Shown: one piece after another, positions 34,351 to 45,609 of the stretch
Position numbering within the stretch: the stretch's first letter is position 1
Layout: each line of letters begins with the position of its first letter
Source: Perognathus longimembris pacificus
Lineage: Eukaryota; Chordata; Mammalia; Rodentia; Heteromyidae
Length of the DNA stretch: 64,000 nucleotides
NCBI RefSeq assembly: GCF_023159225.1
Contig: NC_063173.1
Location: forward strand, 9,586,852 to 9,650,851
Reading direction: 5' to 3'
The notes under the pieces: generated by a model
What the model was told of the DNA's origin: nothing
Databases searched by the model: none
The model's input: the letters and a program-made list of their open reading frames with translations, nothing else
Position numbers and translations under genes: made by a program

Positions 34351-34862
34351 CATTTCTTTCTCTTTTTCTTTCTTTCTCCTTTCTTTCTTCCTCCCTCATT
34401 TCCCCCTTCCCTTCTTCCCTTCCCTTCCCTTCCCTTCCCTTCCCTTCCCTTCCCTTCCCTTCCCTTCCCTTCCCTTCCCTTCCCTTCCCTTCCCTTCCCT
34501 TCCCTTCCCTTCCCTTCCCTTCCCTTCCCTTCCCTTCCCTTCCCTTCCCTTCCCTTCCCTTCCCTTCCCTTCCCTTCCCTTCCCTTCCCTTCCCTTCCCT
34601 TCCCTTCCCTTCCCTCTTTCTTTTCTGCCAGTCCTGGGGCTTGAACTCTGACCCTGGGCGCTGTCCCTGAGCTTCTTTGCTCAAGGCTAGCTAGCATGCT
34701 ACTGCTTGAGCCACAGCGGCGCACAGCGGCGCTCCCAGCTCTTTGCTGGTTAATTGAAACAGGAGTCTTACAGGCTTTCCTGCCTGGAATGGCTTTGAAC
34801 TACAATCCTCAGATAGCAGCCTCCTGAGTTGTTAGGATTTCAAATGTGAGCCAGCAGCACTT
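34351..34862 (-). mobile_element. 7SL-like + Geo SINE with an expanded (GGGAA)n tail
   Basis: On the plus strand the order is pyrimidine tract, reversed Geo (ctgccagtcctggggcttgaac), linker (ttaattgaaacaggagtctt) and reversed 7SL-like half ending near 'gagccagcagcacttgg'. The tract is the expanded tail of this SINE. A local duplication (gcggcgcacagcggcgc) lies near 34717-34733. Confidence 0.88.
34414..34614 (+). repeat. (TTCCC)n array, about 40 near-perfect units
   Basis: About 200 bp of uninterrupted TTCCC pentamers. The minus strand, which is the Rab38 sense strand, reads (GGGAA)n and fits a G-quadruplex motif repeatedly, with 2-nt loops. Open frames through it are repeat translations. Confidence 0.98.
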
Positions 34863-35183
34863 GGCTTTCTTATTTCTAATTAACCAGCAAAAAGGCAGAA
34901 TTGGAGCCATGACTAAAGTGCATGGTGAGGAAAACAAAACAAAACAAAACCAAAAAGTGAGAAAGTGCAGCCCAGAGTTCAGCCCCAGGACTGTAAAACC
35001 AACAATAATGTAGGAGGTAGGGAGGGTTTCCCCGTGCATCCAGTTCGTGGCACTAGCTGAAAATACTTGCTCACACACCCTATCCTTCAATCCTTACCTT
35101 AATTCACCTGTGACTGAACATTCAAATACCTGAGATGAAAGTGCGGTATAACTCCAGAGTCCTAGGCAACAACCTTATTGTTT

Positions 35184-35398
35184 TGTTTGTTTGTTTGTTT
35201 TTTGGCCAGTCCTGGGCCTTGGACTCAGGGCCTGAGCACTGTCCCTGGCTTCTTCCCGCTCAAGGCTAGCACTCTGCCACCTGAGCCACAGCGCCCCTTC
35301 TGGCCGTTTTCCATATATGTGGTGCTGGGGAATCGAACCGAGAGCTTCATGTGTCTGAGGAGGCAAGCACTCTTGCCACGAGGCCATATTCCCAGCCC
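35184..35398 (-). mobile_element. IDL-Geo SINE
   Basis: Full-length complement. The duplication caaccttattgttt at 35170-35183 recurs as caacctgattgttt at 35399-35412. It has the 'gagcgggaagaag' marker of the younger subtype but a changed head (cagacacatgaag). Confidence 0.93.
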
Positions 35399-35419
35399 CA
35401 ACCTGATTGTTTATCTCAC

Positions 35420-36740
35420 TCTAAAGAGCTTTGCTGAAATCATTTTAGGGTTTCCAAATCAAAAACATAGTGTGTTGCTATGTTAATTCACGGGCTTTAT
35501 ACTTGAATTCCATTTCTGTCTCAGAGCCTTGATTTCTTCAACTAAAAATTGGTCTTGCTTATAGTACACATCTAGTAAAAGCTTGCTTTTCTTGACAGGA
35601 TGTAGTTGTCATTAGTGTCTTCACAACAGGAATGTCTTAGACACTTTATATACATAGTCCTGCATCATAATTAAAACACTACCAATTAAGATTTGTTTTT
35701 GTTCCTATTGATTTTGTTGTTAGTGTTTGGGTGGAGAGGGACTATTTCTTACTTCGATGTAAGTATCTGCTTTACTCTTGAGGTCCAGAGCAGTTAACAC
35801 TTGAGCCCTGCCCCTCTGCTTGGGAAAACCTCTAGGCCCTAACAGCACCTTTCTGCTTCTCTTCGAGTTCTCACCATCCTGCCCAGAGGTCACCCTTGAA
35901 AGACTTGACCTCCTAGCAATGGCGTGCCATCGGTCAACGCTAGTTCTTTGGGACAGATCTGGATAAAGACTTTCTTCCTGAGATCAGCAAGCTGTTTGTG
36001 TGACTAAGGAGAAGGCTGTTCAACACGGTGGGGAGAGGCAACTTCACCCTCCAGTCTGGGCCTCGAACTCATAGGCTAGCATTTCTCTCTAACCTGGGGT
36101 GACTTGAACACATCTAACTAGTAGTTAATGAACAATGTTTGCTCGTTGTGGCTTGTGGGTTAAGGAGAGGCAGCAATAAAAATCACACCAAATACCAAGC
36201 AGGAAAAATGATTATGTATTAAATAGCAGCTGAGAAATCCTCAGTTTAGAAAGACCATTCCCATTTACACAGCAAGTGGATTGAATTGGATTCTACTCAT
36301 GTCATTGTTTCTGACCAAGCTGTATTACTTTTCAAAATCAATTAACAGAAGTTCTATTTGTTATTAAACAATAGCAATAGACCCAACAGAAACTAAAGAA
36401 ATCTTAGTTTCATTTAATTTATTATCATAATAAAAATGTTTATATGACAAAGACAAGTTTCAATCATTAAAAGGCCCCTACTTCACATAAACTGTAACTC
36501 AGATTTGCCAACAGTATTTTTAAACATCCACTTATGTATTAACATGCCAGCTAAATAGGGGTTTCTTTCCTTAATGTACAAATTGGAAAATGTATTAATG
36601 GAAAGAGGTAAATGCTACTATAGGCCATTTAATGAAAATCCATTAGTATTTAAGAAAGGCAAATAAGAGCCAGGTAGTTTAGTTCTCACTAAAATGATTT
36701 TGCTGGTTAGAAGTAGCAAAATCATTTTAGTAAAAAATAG
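35420..36740. other. Rab38 intron, mostly unique sequence
   Basis: Nothing confidently recognised. A diverged ID/B1-like piece may be present near 35700-35840. Confidence 0.45.
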
Positions 36741-36756
36741 TTCTAGATAAAGGAAA

Positions 36757-36865
36757 GAGGAAATGGCGCTGTGGCTCAAGAGGTAGAGTGCTGGCCTTGA
36801 GCAAAAAGAAGCCAGGGACAGTGCCCAGGTCCTGAGTTCAAGACCCAGGACTGGCAAAAAAAAAA
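36757..36865 (+). mobile_element. Stand-alone Geo monomer
   Basis: Only the right monomer is present, from 'gaggaaatggcgctgtggct' through 'gagttcaagacccaggactgg' and an A tail. It is bounded by a perfect 13-bp duplication, tagataaaggaaa, at 36744-36756 and 36866-36878. It was therefore inserted as a unit, either a 5'-truncated copy of a dimer or a transcript of the monomer itself; A and B boxes are both present. Confidence 0.92.
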
Positions 36866-36879
36866 TAGATAAAGGAAAC

Positions 36880-37340
36880 ACAGTCAGTGTATGGCTGAAT
36901 CTTCACTGAGAATGACGTTATGAATGAAACAGCCATTCACGGTACTGAGCCACATAAATTCTTTAGCCAACATTATTTAGCTTTTTGCTAAGTATGAGGC
37001 CTATAGAAACAAAGGAAATAAAAGAAGTCCCATCCCAGGAGTAAGCTTACACATTAGAAAACTTTTATGAACAATAAAGCAACACAGGGTTGGGAAGGGC
37101 ATGGAGCGGCTGGATTACCACAGTGTCTGGAAAGTGAAGTGAGCAGGTGAAATCACTCAGATGTTTGTACAGGTCAAGTGCCACAAAGCCATACTACACG
37201 GATTCATTAGTGGGCGAGGCTAGACAGACACTTGGAACAGGTGCTCATCTATCCACTGGTAAGTACTTAATGACCATTTAGCACGCACGCAGGGCCTGCT
37301 CACTGCCGAGGCAGCACGACCGCTTCAGGTTAGAAAGCTT
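36880..37340. other. Rab38 intron, nothing recognised
   Basis: Unique-looking sequence with no repeat or ORF of note. Confidence 0.5.
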
Positions 37341-37345
37341 ATGAG

Positions 37346-37618
37346 AGCCAGGGAATGGCAGCTCTCACCTGTAATCCTAGCTGCTTAGGAGGCTGAGAAA
37401 TGAGGATTCAAATTTAAATCTACGCTGGGAAGGAAAGTCCATGAGACTCTAATCTACAATTTATCAACCCCTAAACCCCCCACCCCTCGCAAAAAAAAAA
37501 AAAAGTCAGAAGTAGAGCTATGGCTCAACTGGAAGAGTACTAGCCCTGAGTGGAAAAGCTAAGGGACAGTACCAACCAAGGCCCTGAGGTCAAGCCTCAG
37601 AACCAGCATGCATGCGCA
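37346..37618 (+). mobile_element. 7SL-like + Geo dimeric SINE with lengthened linker
   Basis: Both halves are clear (cacctgtaatcctagctgcttaggaggctg; gctatggctcaactggaagag). The linker between them has grown to a C-rich then A-rich run at 37465-37494. The tail is an AC microsatellite. Confidence 0.88.
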
Positions 37619-37619
37619 C

Positions 37620-37672
<53 letters not shown>
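37619..37672 (+). repeat. (AC)n microsatellite at the SINE tail
   Basis: About 26 uninterrupted AC units. Confidence 0.97.
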
Positions 37673-37674
<2 letters not shown>

Positions 37675-37724
37675 CTTAATGCTATCATATGCCACCATAG
37701 GCACAGGATGAAAAGGCAAAACGT

Positions 37725-37850
37725 ATCAGGTTCAGAGCACAGGTCTGGAGTCAAGCCCTATTTCTCTTCCTCGCCTTCGGCTTAGATGACCTTGGGAAGT
37801 CACTTTGACCACTTTTACCTTTAGTTTTCTCATCTGTAATAAAAAAAAGC
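37725..37850 (+). mobile_element. MIR
   Basis: Clear MIR order: 'cacaggtctggagtcaagcc', 'gatgaccttgggaagtcact', 'agttttctcatctgtaat'. Confidence 0.88.
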
Positions 37851-37871
37851 CTGCTTTACCAGTGTTTTTTT

Positions 37872-38045
37872 TTTTAAGTCAATACTTATCATTTACAACA
37901 TGTGAGAGGCATGGAGCACGCATCCTATACATGTTTTGTCATCTTCGCATTGAATGTTCAGAGGAATGTAATGTACATTGTCTATTTCTTCATCATGAAG
38001 CTGAGGGAACTGAGTCTGAGGAGGGATACGTGGCTAGCTACAAGG
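37872..38045 (-). mobile_element. MIR, reverse orientation
   Basis: Inverted MIR order: 'acttatcatttacaacatgtgagaggcatgg' (as two adjoining blocks), then 'atgaagctgagggaactgag' and 'gtggctagctacaagg'. It faces the MIR at 37725-37850 across about 20 bp. Confidence 0.8.
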
Positions 38046-38310
38046 CACACATGAGTAAGTAGAAGGATCAGTGTGAACAGAGGGAACGTACTGAATAATA
38101 ATATTGACCAAAGGCTTACAAGGGAGATGTGTAATGTTTAAAGCTCAAGTTTCAATCTGGACCTTTATTTCAGCTTCCCTAAACAGACAAGGCATTTGGT
38201 GCCCCCATGAAAAATGTGGGTACAGGCAAGCAGGACCTCAGCCTCTGGCAATTCCAATTTGCAATGACACACTTCCAAATATACCTGGCCTGCACTGGTA
38301 TTTCTCTCTC

Positions 38311-38403
38311 CTTCTTTCTTTCCTTCCTTCCTTCCTTCTTTCCTTCCTTCCTTCCTTCTTTCCTTCCTTCTTTGCTTCTATATTTCCTTCCTTCCTTTCT
38401 TTT
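38311..38403 (+). repeat. (TTCC/TTTC)n at a reversed SINE tail
   Basis: Interrupted TTCC and TTTC units on the tail side of the reversed SINE that follows. Confidence 0.92.
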
Positions 38404-38602
38404 TATTCAGTGCTGGTGATTGACCCCAAACCATTGTGCATGCTAGAAAATCATCCTATCATTTGAACTAGGTCCCAGACCTATTGTTTTGGAGATAGTG
38501 TTGCACTACTGTTTGTCAGGATTGGCATGAGATTCCCAGTCCTCTTAAATCTGCCTCCTGACTGCTGGGATTACAGCCATTCACCTCCATGTGTAGCCTC
38601 TC
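38404..38602 (-). mobile_element. Old B1-dID-like SINE
   Basis: The reversed ID-like half (cagtgctggtgattgacccc to catttgaactaggtccc) is followed by a reversed B1 half (gactgctgggattacagcca). The ID half lacks the Geo insertion. Confidence 0.8.
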
Positions 38603-38609
38603 TCATTTT

Positions 38610-39220
38610 TTTTCCTGTTTCCTATTGAAGTCACAGCCAAAGGGCTCAGACTGGGAGAAAGAATAGAAATACAAAATGAACTTCTCTCACCTCCTGTACT
38701 AAGGCTAGCATGGACAATCAGACTTTGCCTGATAACTATAGGTTCCAGGCACTCTGGGCAATTGGATTATGACATAATTGATTGACCAACTTGGCACTTA
38801 GGTAAACACAGCTAGGCTCATCGGAGTGATTGTGTAGAAAAACAGAGCTGTTGGCTGAAAAGTAAAATATTACCTGGGGACTCTTTTTGTTGTATTAATG
38901 ATCAGGTCGTAACAATATCCCTAGGAGCATTGTCTGCACGAAAGGTAATTCACACATCCTATAATGGCCAAGTCACGCTCACTCAGACTGGCTCTTAGTC
39001 ACACACCTGCAGTGGGACAAGATGGCTCTACTCTGCTGACTGCTTAAGGTTGATGTACGTGCCTTCTGGAACTGACGCTAGAAATCTTTCTATTTATATC
39101 AACACATAAACTGGAGAAAAAGCTTAACATTCCTACCAACACATTTTACTAAAGACAAATGGTAATGTCTCCCAGAGTTAAGTAGGTCCTTTATTTATGA
39201 GCTAATAGTCACAAGCACTC
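38610..39220. other. Rab38 intron, nothing recognised
   Basis: Unique-looking sequence without repeats or notable ORFs. Confidence 0.45.
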
Positions 39221-39224
39221 TTCA

Positions 39225-39330
39225 TAAAAATCTATTTGCCAGCTAATTGCCACATTTGAAAGGTAAGGAAGTGACAAGGTTAGGTAACTCATTGGTAGCG
39301 TGGCCTGATCTTGGCCAAGTTGTCATTTCA
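39225..39330 (-). mobile_element. Probable MIR fragment
   Basis: The run 'gaaaggtaaggaagtgacaaggttaggtaactc' follows the inverted MIR pattern of gaggaaactgaggca-gaggttaagtaactt. Confidence 0.55.
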
Positions 39331-40384
39331 AGGAAGAGAACCTAACATATATTCCCATCTTGTTCCCTATGCATCACACTGAAATGTCTCCCAGGATGGA
39401 AAGGATTGTTGAAGAGCCTGGTTTCTAAATCTATAGTTCTCAATCCTGACTGAATATTCATGTCACTGAATAGCTTACCAATGTACACTGCCATGGGCCA
39501 CTTCCCAGACTTTGATCTAGTCAATCTGGCATTAAAAAATATTCTCTACTAATTTAAAATGTGCAGCTAGTTCTGAGATGTACTTTTATAACCAAGGCTG
39601 TTTCAAAAACACTGTTCTTTTTTGTTGCTCTTGTAGCATTTCTGGATACATAATTTAAAACACAGAAACTGCAGTGGTTCTGATCTTTAGATGGGGGAAA
39701 GCTTCATAGCTAGCCATCTGAAGTCCTGAGTACTTATCAGTTTTTAATTCGCTCTTCAGAACATCTGTCAGGTGGCAAATTATTTCATCTTTGACCACAA
39801 GTGCCAGAGAGAGGGAAAAGCATAATGTAAAAGCCCTAGTAGAAAGCCTTCACATCTGCCTAGTTAGAAATTGGCAAAAAAAAAAAAAAATCATCCTCAT
39901 GTAATCTTTCCAACTACATCAACCTCAGACAAAACACCAAATGTACTAGAGGCTCCAAGGTTTAGGGCATAAAATTCCTCAGCCTCGTGAAATGTTAATT
40001 AGAGCAGATGGCTGGCTGGAAAGAAAGAACACCACTCTCACAAGCCTTGCATGGAGCCAAGACTTAAGAATCCACTCCGGAGAAGATTCAGCCCTTGTTT
40101 ATCAAACACGTCAGTGCTTTCTGTTTGCTTTCATCGCTCACACGGATGTTGGTGCAATGGACACCTGTATTCGGTCGGCTAGGATTCTCTCTGTCCTCCC
40201 TCATTTCATCTCTTCACTCCTTCCATTTCCTGTGGGAATTTGCTGTGCCCCACGGAAGTCCTGCACCTCCATTGGGGCTAGTCCAGCTCTCCTTAGCTCA
40301 ACTTGGGTCTCCGTCACTGTCCTCGGAATGTGGGGGTTCACTTAATGTCTACAGTAATGTGGGGGTACGAATTGTTGTCCTCTC

Positions 40385-40600
40385 GTCTTATTTTATTTTG
40401 TTGACAGTACTGAAGTTTGAGCTCAGAAATTCCCATTTGCTAGGCTCTGCCTCTGAGCTATGCCTCTGGCCCTTTTGTAGACTTGTTATTTCTGAGATTG
40501 GGTCTCACATCCTGCCCAGGCAAACTATTGTACCATCCTTCTACTTTCTCTCTTCCTTCTGTGGCTGAAATAAGAGGCACGAGCCATCACACCCAGCTTC
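40385..40600 (-). mobile_element. Old B1-dID-like SINE
   Basis: The reversed ID-like half (agtactgaagtttgagctca to ctgagctatgcctctggcc) is followed by a reversed B1 half (gagattgggtctcacatcctg to gaggcacgagccatcaca). Confidence 0.75.
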
Positions 40601-40627
40601 TTGCAGGGAGATGGAGTCACAGGGACC

Positions 40628-40840
40628 TTTTTTGCTTGGGCTGGCCAGGAAATGTGATCCTTACAATTTCAGCCTCCTCTAGGGTTAGGATGAGAGACAC
40701 ACACCGCGCCATGCCCTGCTGCTGATGCAGAAGTGGTTTCTTGCATTTGCCTGGTCTGGCCCTGACCCGTGATTTTCTGATCTCAGCCCTCCAAATTAGC
40801 TAGCATTACAGACATGCATCACCAATGCTCAGCTGGCTGC
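40628..40840 (-). mobile_element. Two adjacent reversed B1-like fragments
   Basis: The first (to about 40720) ends 'gatgagagacacacaccgcg'. The second (40720-40840) has 'ctcagccctccaaattagct' and 'ttacagacatgcatcacc'. With the element at 40385 they form a B1-rich cluster. Confidence 0.6.
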
Positions 40841-41266
40841 TCTTTGTGGTAAAGGTTAGAACCTGCATTCAAATCCGTATCCTTCAAGTGTCGCATTCAC
40901 CATCTTTTCTTCTCCTAGCTGTCTTCTTATAATCTATGGCTGGCATTTTCTTTACTTCCAAGCCCACATCCACAGGCCTTGGCTGCAGCATTCTGCTGTG
41001 TTCTCTCTCTGAAAGAACGACACACCCAGGGAGTGTGATGTGGAGAAAGCAAGTCTAAATTGTGCTGGACTGTGTAACTGCCACTGAACTTCAGTCTAGC
41101 AGGCGCTTAGAAGGACACATCTGGCCATGTTATTCCTGATTTTCACCGTCAGCATGGAAAAAGGAAGTCCAAAAATAATCATCTGGAAAGACTGTGCCCC
41201 TTGAACACTTCACCTGTATCTGCCATAGCTTGCCCTCCACTCTATCCTCTTGCTTTAATTTTAATT

Positions 41267-41335
41267 TTCAGTGGTGCTCAATATGGAACCTGCTAGGCAA
41301 GATCTCTTGCACTGAGCTATATTCTCAGTCTCCGG
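41267..41335 (-). mobile_element. ID-like monomer, diverged
   Basis: The stretch 'ctgctaggcaagatctcttgcactgagctat' is a reversed ID element core (gctaggcaagcgctctaccactgagctac). Confidence 0.6.
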
Positions 41336-41629
41336 TCCTTTGCTTTTCAGGTGTCAAAGCCCATTTCAGACCTTCTTTCCTTCCTCCTCCCTGAAGGATC
41401 CAGCCCGCCAACAATGAGGTCTCTTCCTTAATCTGCTCAAGCATCTTCCTCCACCACTGAGGCCACCTCCACATCCTCATTTCAGCCATGAAAGACTCCC
41501 CACCACCAAGTTTATAGAGGACCACCAAGTATGAAAGAAAAATGGAATTAGGAAGCAACCAGAGAGCCCACACCAGTTCCTCAAAGAAAAGGAAAGCACA
41601 GACAATGCCTAGAATGATACAGGTACTAC

Positions 41630-41760
41630 TTAAATAATCTTCCTGTGTCAACTAAGTTAATCCCCACAAAAATTCCAATGAATAAACAATGGTCAAATAA
41701 TTTTCCCAGGGGTACACAGTCACCAGAAAGAACTTTTAGTACTGGATTTGGGCATGCTCA
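41630..41760 (-). mobile_element. Possible MIR fragment
   Basis: The run 'ttttcccaggggtacacagtcaccag' resembles the inverted MIR 'cttgcccaaggtcacacagctag'. The rest is diverged. Confidence 0.4.
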
Positions 41761-41887
41761 GCCACTACGATAGGACCATCGAAGTTCTGGGGATGTCAGA
41801 AGGCAGAGGGAGACTAAAACCCAGAGTCGCTGCTCTGAAACAGGCTCCTCCACTAAATGCATGAGGAGTCTCGTCTCAGATTGTATT

Positions 41888-42130
41888 GATTGATTAGTGT
41901 TTGTGTATGTGTGCCAAAACTGGGGCTTGAACTCAGAGTCTCCTGCTCTTGCTTAATTTTTTGCTGCTTAAAGCTTGAACTCTATTATGTGTGCCATAGT
42001 GCTAGCTTTTATTTTCTTCTGGTTAACTGGAGATAAGAGGTTCTTAGTCTTGCTTGCCTGGGCTGGCTTTGAACCATGATCCTCAGATCTCAGCTTTAAG
42101 TAGCTAAAATTAAAGGCATGAACCAATGGT
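41888..42130 (-). mobile_element. 7SL-like + Geo dimeric SINE
   Basis: The reversed Geo half ('aaaactggggcttgaactca'), linker ('ggttaactggagataagagg') and 7SL half ('ggctttgaaccatgatcctcagatctcagc' as adjoining blocks) are present. Confidence 0.85.
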
Positions 42131-42394
42131 TTGTTTTTTTTTAACTTGATAGCTATTGCTTTCCTTATACGTCTCGAAAATTATGACTGAGCAATCTACA
42201 GTGTGTTATGTTGGACCTACAGGTGTTAATTAATGTTAATTAGTTCAATGATTTTCAAGCTTAAATGTCTTTAAGCGGCACATGTTCATTCTCTAGTTTA
42301 CCACATGTCCAGGTTACTCATTCCTGTTCAATTCCTGATCCCTGAAGAAAGTGTGAGTCATCTTCCCTCCTCCTATACCAGCTCTGATGATCCA

Positions 42395-42525
42395 CAGGCT
42401 TTGGTTTTTGTAAGATAGGCTCTCACCAGGTAGTACAGTCCAGCTTCAAATTGGCAATCCTCCTACCTCCACTTTCCTAGTGCAGCAGGTAAATGTAGGC
42501 GATCACTACTGCACTTCACCTTTAG
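42395..42525 (-). mobile_element. B1-like fragment
   Basis: The reversed B1 pattern runs 'aggctctcaccaggtagtac', 'caatcctcctacctcc' and 'ggcgatcactactgcac'. Confidence 0.55.
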
Positions 42526-42529
42526 TCAT

Positions 42530-44515
42530 ATTTAAACTTTATCATTAGTTAGACGCATTGCACCAAGTACAATATGCAATGTATGACTTACCTCGAATGA
42601 CCATTCAGAATCAAAACATGCATAGTTGTTGCTTATGTTAATACTTCCTTTTCTATTTATTTATCTTCATAAGTACTGCACCCCCTCCCACCCCTACCTC
42701 CTCAGTCTGGATAGCACTCTTTTCTATTTTGGCATCCACTCCTGGTCCTGGACTATTTGTGTGTCTTTTCCATTGGACTTGGAGCCACTAGAGGGGGTGC
42801 AGTAGTGGAGGTGATGCATGTATTTGTATGAATGTGTCCACTGCTATTGCTTACTGGATCCCAGTATCTACAAGATAGAAAACAAGTCAATAGAGACTGA
42901 CCGGACTGCTTGGGTGAATGAACAAGGTCCTCCGAAAGTGATAAGTTCAGGTTTCAACCTGAAAATAATTTTAGGTGTAGGAGATTTCTGCACAGAGTGA
43001 AAAGAAAGTATGTTCTCCCATGAATTTCCTTCACAAGTCAAACTGCCCATTCTTATTTCGTTTGTGAGTTTCTATTTGACACCACATTCTTCTCAGGTGA
43101 AATGGAAAGCAGACTGGCTGAACTCAGTTGGGTGATTAGGTTTTACAGCCAAGCAGACTGAGGCTGAAAGTCATGGTTTTACTCTTCAGAAAGCAATTTT
43201 TTCTACTGTTTCAAGACTATTTCCAGTGAGTTCTACCATTTAAATAACTAGATTTATTTAGGTAAAATAGCTAATTTTCTTGAGTTTTACTATAAGATAG
43301 AAATAATTCTAAAGTTATTTATTTATGAGATTTTAAGTATTATATCTGGGTCAAATGACGAAGGAAGTCATGTATATCATGACTGTATATTAATATAACA
43401 TATATTACTCTCTATTGTATTATTTTAAATATCATCTTTTGAGAACTTTATTAAATTGAATGTGAATGGCCAGTTTGTTAGCTTTTTTGTCAATACAAAA
43501 CAACTTAAATCTTTCTCAACAATTTCTGAGATTTCAGTCCATAGTCACTTGGATCCATTGCTTCTGAGCCAGCAGTAAGACAAAGCATCATGGTGAAGAA
43601 TAGGTTTTGGAACAGAGTTGCTCATCTCACATCATACAAGAAGGCAATGGAGACTGGGAGAAGCCTACTTAAAGGCTGACTTTCCTTGGAATGCTGCCAG
43701 TGACCTCTTCTTCCATAGAGACCCAGTTCTGAATTTTTACCACCTCCTATTCATAGTTTAAGTCCATTAGAGGAGTTCAAAGCCTTCCAGGTGCAATCAC
43801 TTGCCTAAGTCTCAGTACTTAGTAACAAATGAGCCCTTGAGATACATCTCAGATTCAAACCCTAGCTTAACAGTTCTAGCTTAACAATTTCCTTCCAAGT
43901 TTCTAGTTTTTCTTTATATACTCTCTTTTGTCTGCTCCACTCTAACTCTTTAATGTAAACTTTCAAGCTCTTGCTATTCCAGATACCTTAAGTGAAAGTA
44001 TTCTTGCCACCATTGTAAGAACAATGCTAGGTTGGCTGAAAAAAAAAAAAAGGAACAAGAAATATGGGTAAAAATGGATCTGCTGATACAGCTAAACAAA
44101 CTCATTTCCATCACTCTTCAGTACCAGAATATCAATACTATTAAGTAAATACCAGAACTCTGGCCTCATCCCTCAGACCTAAGTCTACTCCACCTTCCCA
44201 AATACTTGATGTCTAACTCTGAAATTTCACAGTTAGATATCAAATCATTCTAGGCCTGGGACACATCCCTGAGCCAGAATTTAGCATGTGCTATATAATT
44301 TTCTTCCTTCTGATGTGGAATAATGCTCCTTCCCTTCATTCCACAAGCTTATAATAAGAAAATTAAAGAGATTATATCCATTTCTTCCCATCCCCCACTT
44401 GATGCTGTGCATCATATCTTTCCTGGCTATCTATCCCATTTCTTCTCATTGGAATCATCTTACATGTCCCTACTACTTACTGACTAGAGTGTAGTTATAT
44501 TCATCCTCACTTACC
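42530..44515. other. Rab38 intron, mostly unique sequence
   Basis: No repeat was recognised with confidence and no exon-like frame stands out. Confidence 0.45.
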
Positions 44516-44519
44516 TTCT

Positions 44520-44728
44520 TTTATTGTTGTTGGTTGTTGAACCCTGGGCCTGGGCACTGGCCCTGAGTTCTTCAGCTCAAGCCTAGTGCTCTACACTTGA
44601 GCCACAGCACCACTTCTGGTTTCAATAGTCTCACAGACTTTCCTTCCCCTGACTAATGATGAACTGTGATCCTCAGATCTCAGTCTTCTGTGTAGCTAGG
44701 ATTACTGGCATGAGCCGCCAGCACCCAG
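44520..44728 (-). mobile_element. 7SL-like + Geo dimeric SINE
   Basis: The reversed Geo half (gagccacagcaccacttctgg) and reversed 7SL half (gtagctaggattactggcatg) are separated by a shortened linker. Confidence 0.88.
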
Positions 44729-45364
44729 CCTCAATTACCATCTTAAAAAACAACAACAACACTTTATTGATTCATGCTTCCTACTCAGAATAATTACAGT
44801 CCACTGAACTGTGGGTCACCTAAAGCAGCCACAATTTACCTCTCCTAGCTCATCTCTACTGGCCCCCCCTTACTCCACTAAGTTCCACCAGAAATAGATA
44901 TAGGCCCTTTCCTTTCTGTGTCTTTAGCCTTAGCCTTACACCCGTCTCTACCTATAGATTTGCTTGCAAGTCTTTTCTTGAGTTATTCTATCTCTACCTA
45001 TAAATCCCATCCATCCCAAATAAAAATGCCTCCTTTTGTTTTTATTTTTTTAGCTGTTGACATCTAACTGATTCACAAGAATTTCATTTTATTCTGCTTT
45101 GCACTTTCAGATGAACTTCAAATGCATACAACAGTTTCAAAATCTTCTAACATCTTGAATGTTTATTATGTGGGCATAATCCTTTGCCATTGAGGGGAAT
45201 CCAATGCAAAAGGACATAGAACTACCTCAGCTCTGCCGCTGCCAGTTTCTGGGAAGTCAGCCTCACCGCTTCCGGGGCCTCAGTTTCTTTGCCTATGTCT
45301 ACCATAAAAAAAAAGTGACTCCTTTACAAGTTTGTTGACAATGTGTGTCCAATGAGATGAACTA

Positions 45365-45602
45365 CTCTTTTCTCGATGTTGGTCATGGGGCATAGTCTCA
45401 GGGGCTGGGTGCTGTCCCTGATCTTTTTCACTCAAACATAGTGATCCACCACTTTTACCAACAGCACCACTTCCGGTTTTCTGGTGGTTCATTGGAGATA
45501 AGAGTCTCACAGACTTTCCTTCCTAGGCTGGCACAGAACTGCAATCCTCACATCTCAGGCTGCTGAGAAGCTAGGACCACGGGTGTGAGCCACAGGTGCC
45601 AA
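45365..45602 (-). mobile_element. 7SL-like + Geo dimeric SINE
   Basis: The reversed dimer has 'ttggagataagagtctcac' in the middle and ends 'gggtgtgagccacaggtgcc'. It is the rightmost of a run of reversed SINEs starting at 38404. Confidence 0.88.
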
Positions 45603-45609
45603 GGGAGAT

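Larger units (their letters stand above)
34258..35000 (+). mobile_element. 7SL-like + Geo SINE split by an inserted SINE
   Basis: The left half (gaagccaggcactagtggctt to tagatggacaaattttcat) ends near 34350. The right half resumes near 34863 with 'tctaattaaccagcaaaaagg' and continues through a diverged Geo unit to about 35000. The two parts join at the expected place once 34351-34862 is removed. Confidence 0.85.

Noticed and set aside
34314..34724. Repetitive frames with GREGK-type or PFPSL-type repeats.
   Set aside because: Translations of the TTCCC pentamer array, not a repeat protein.
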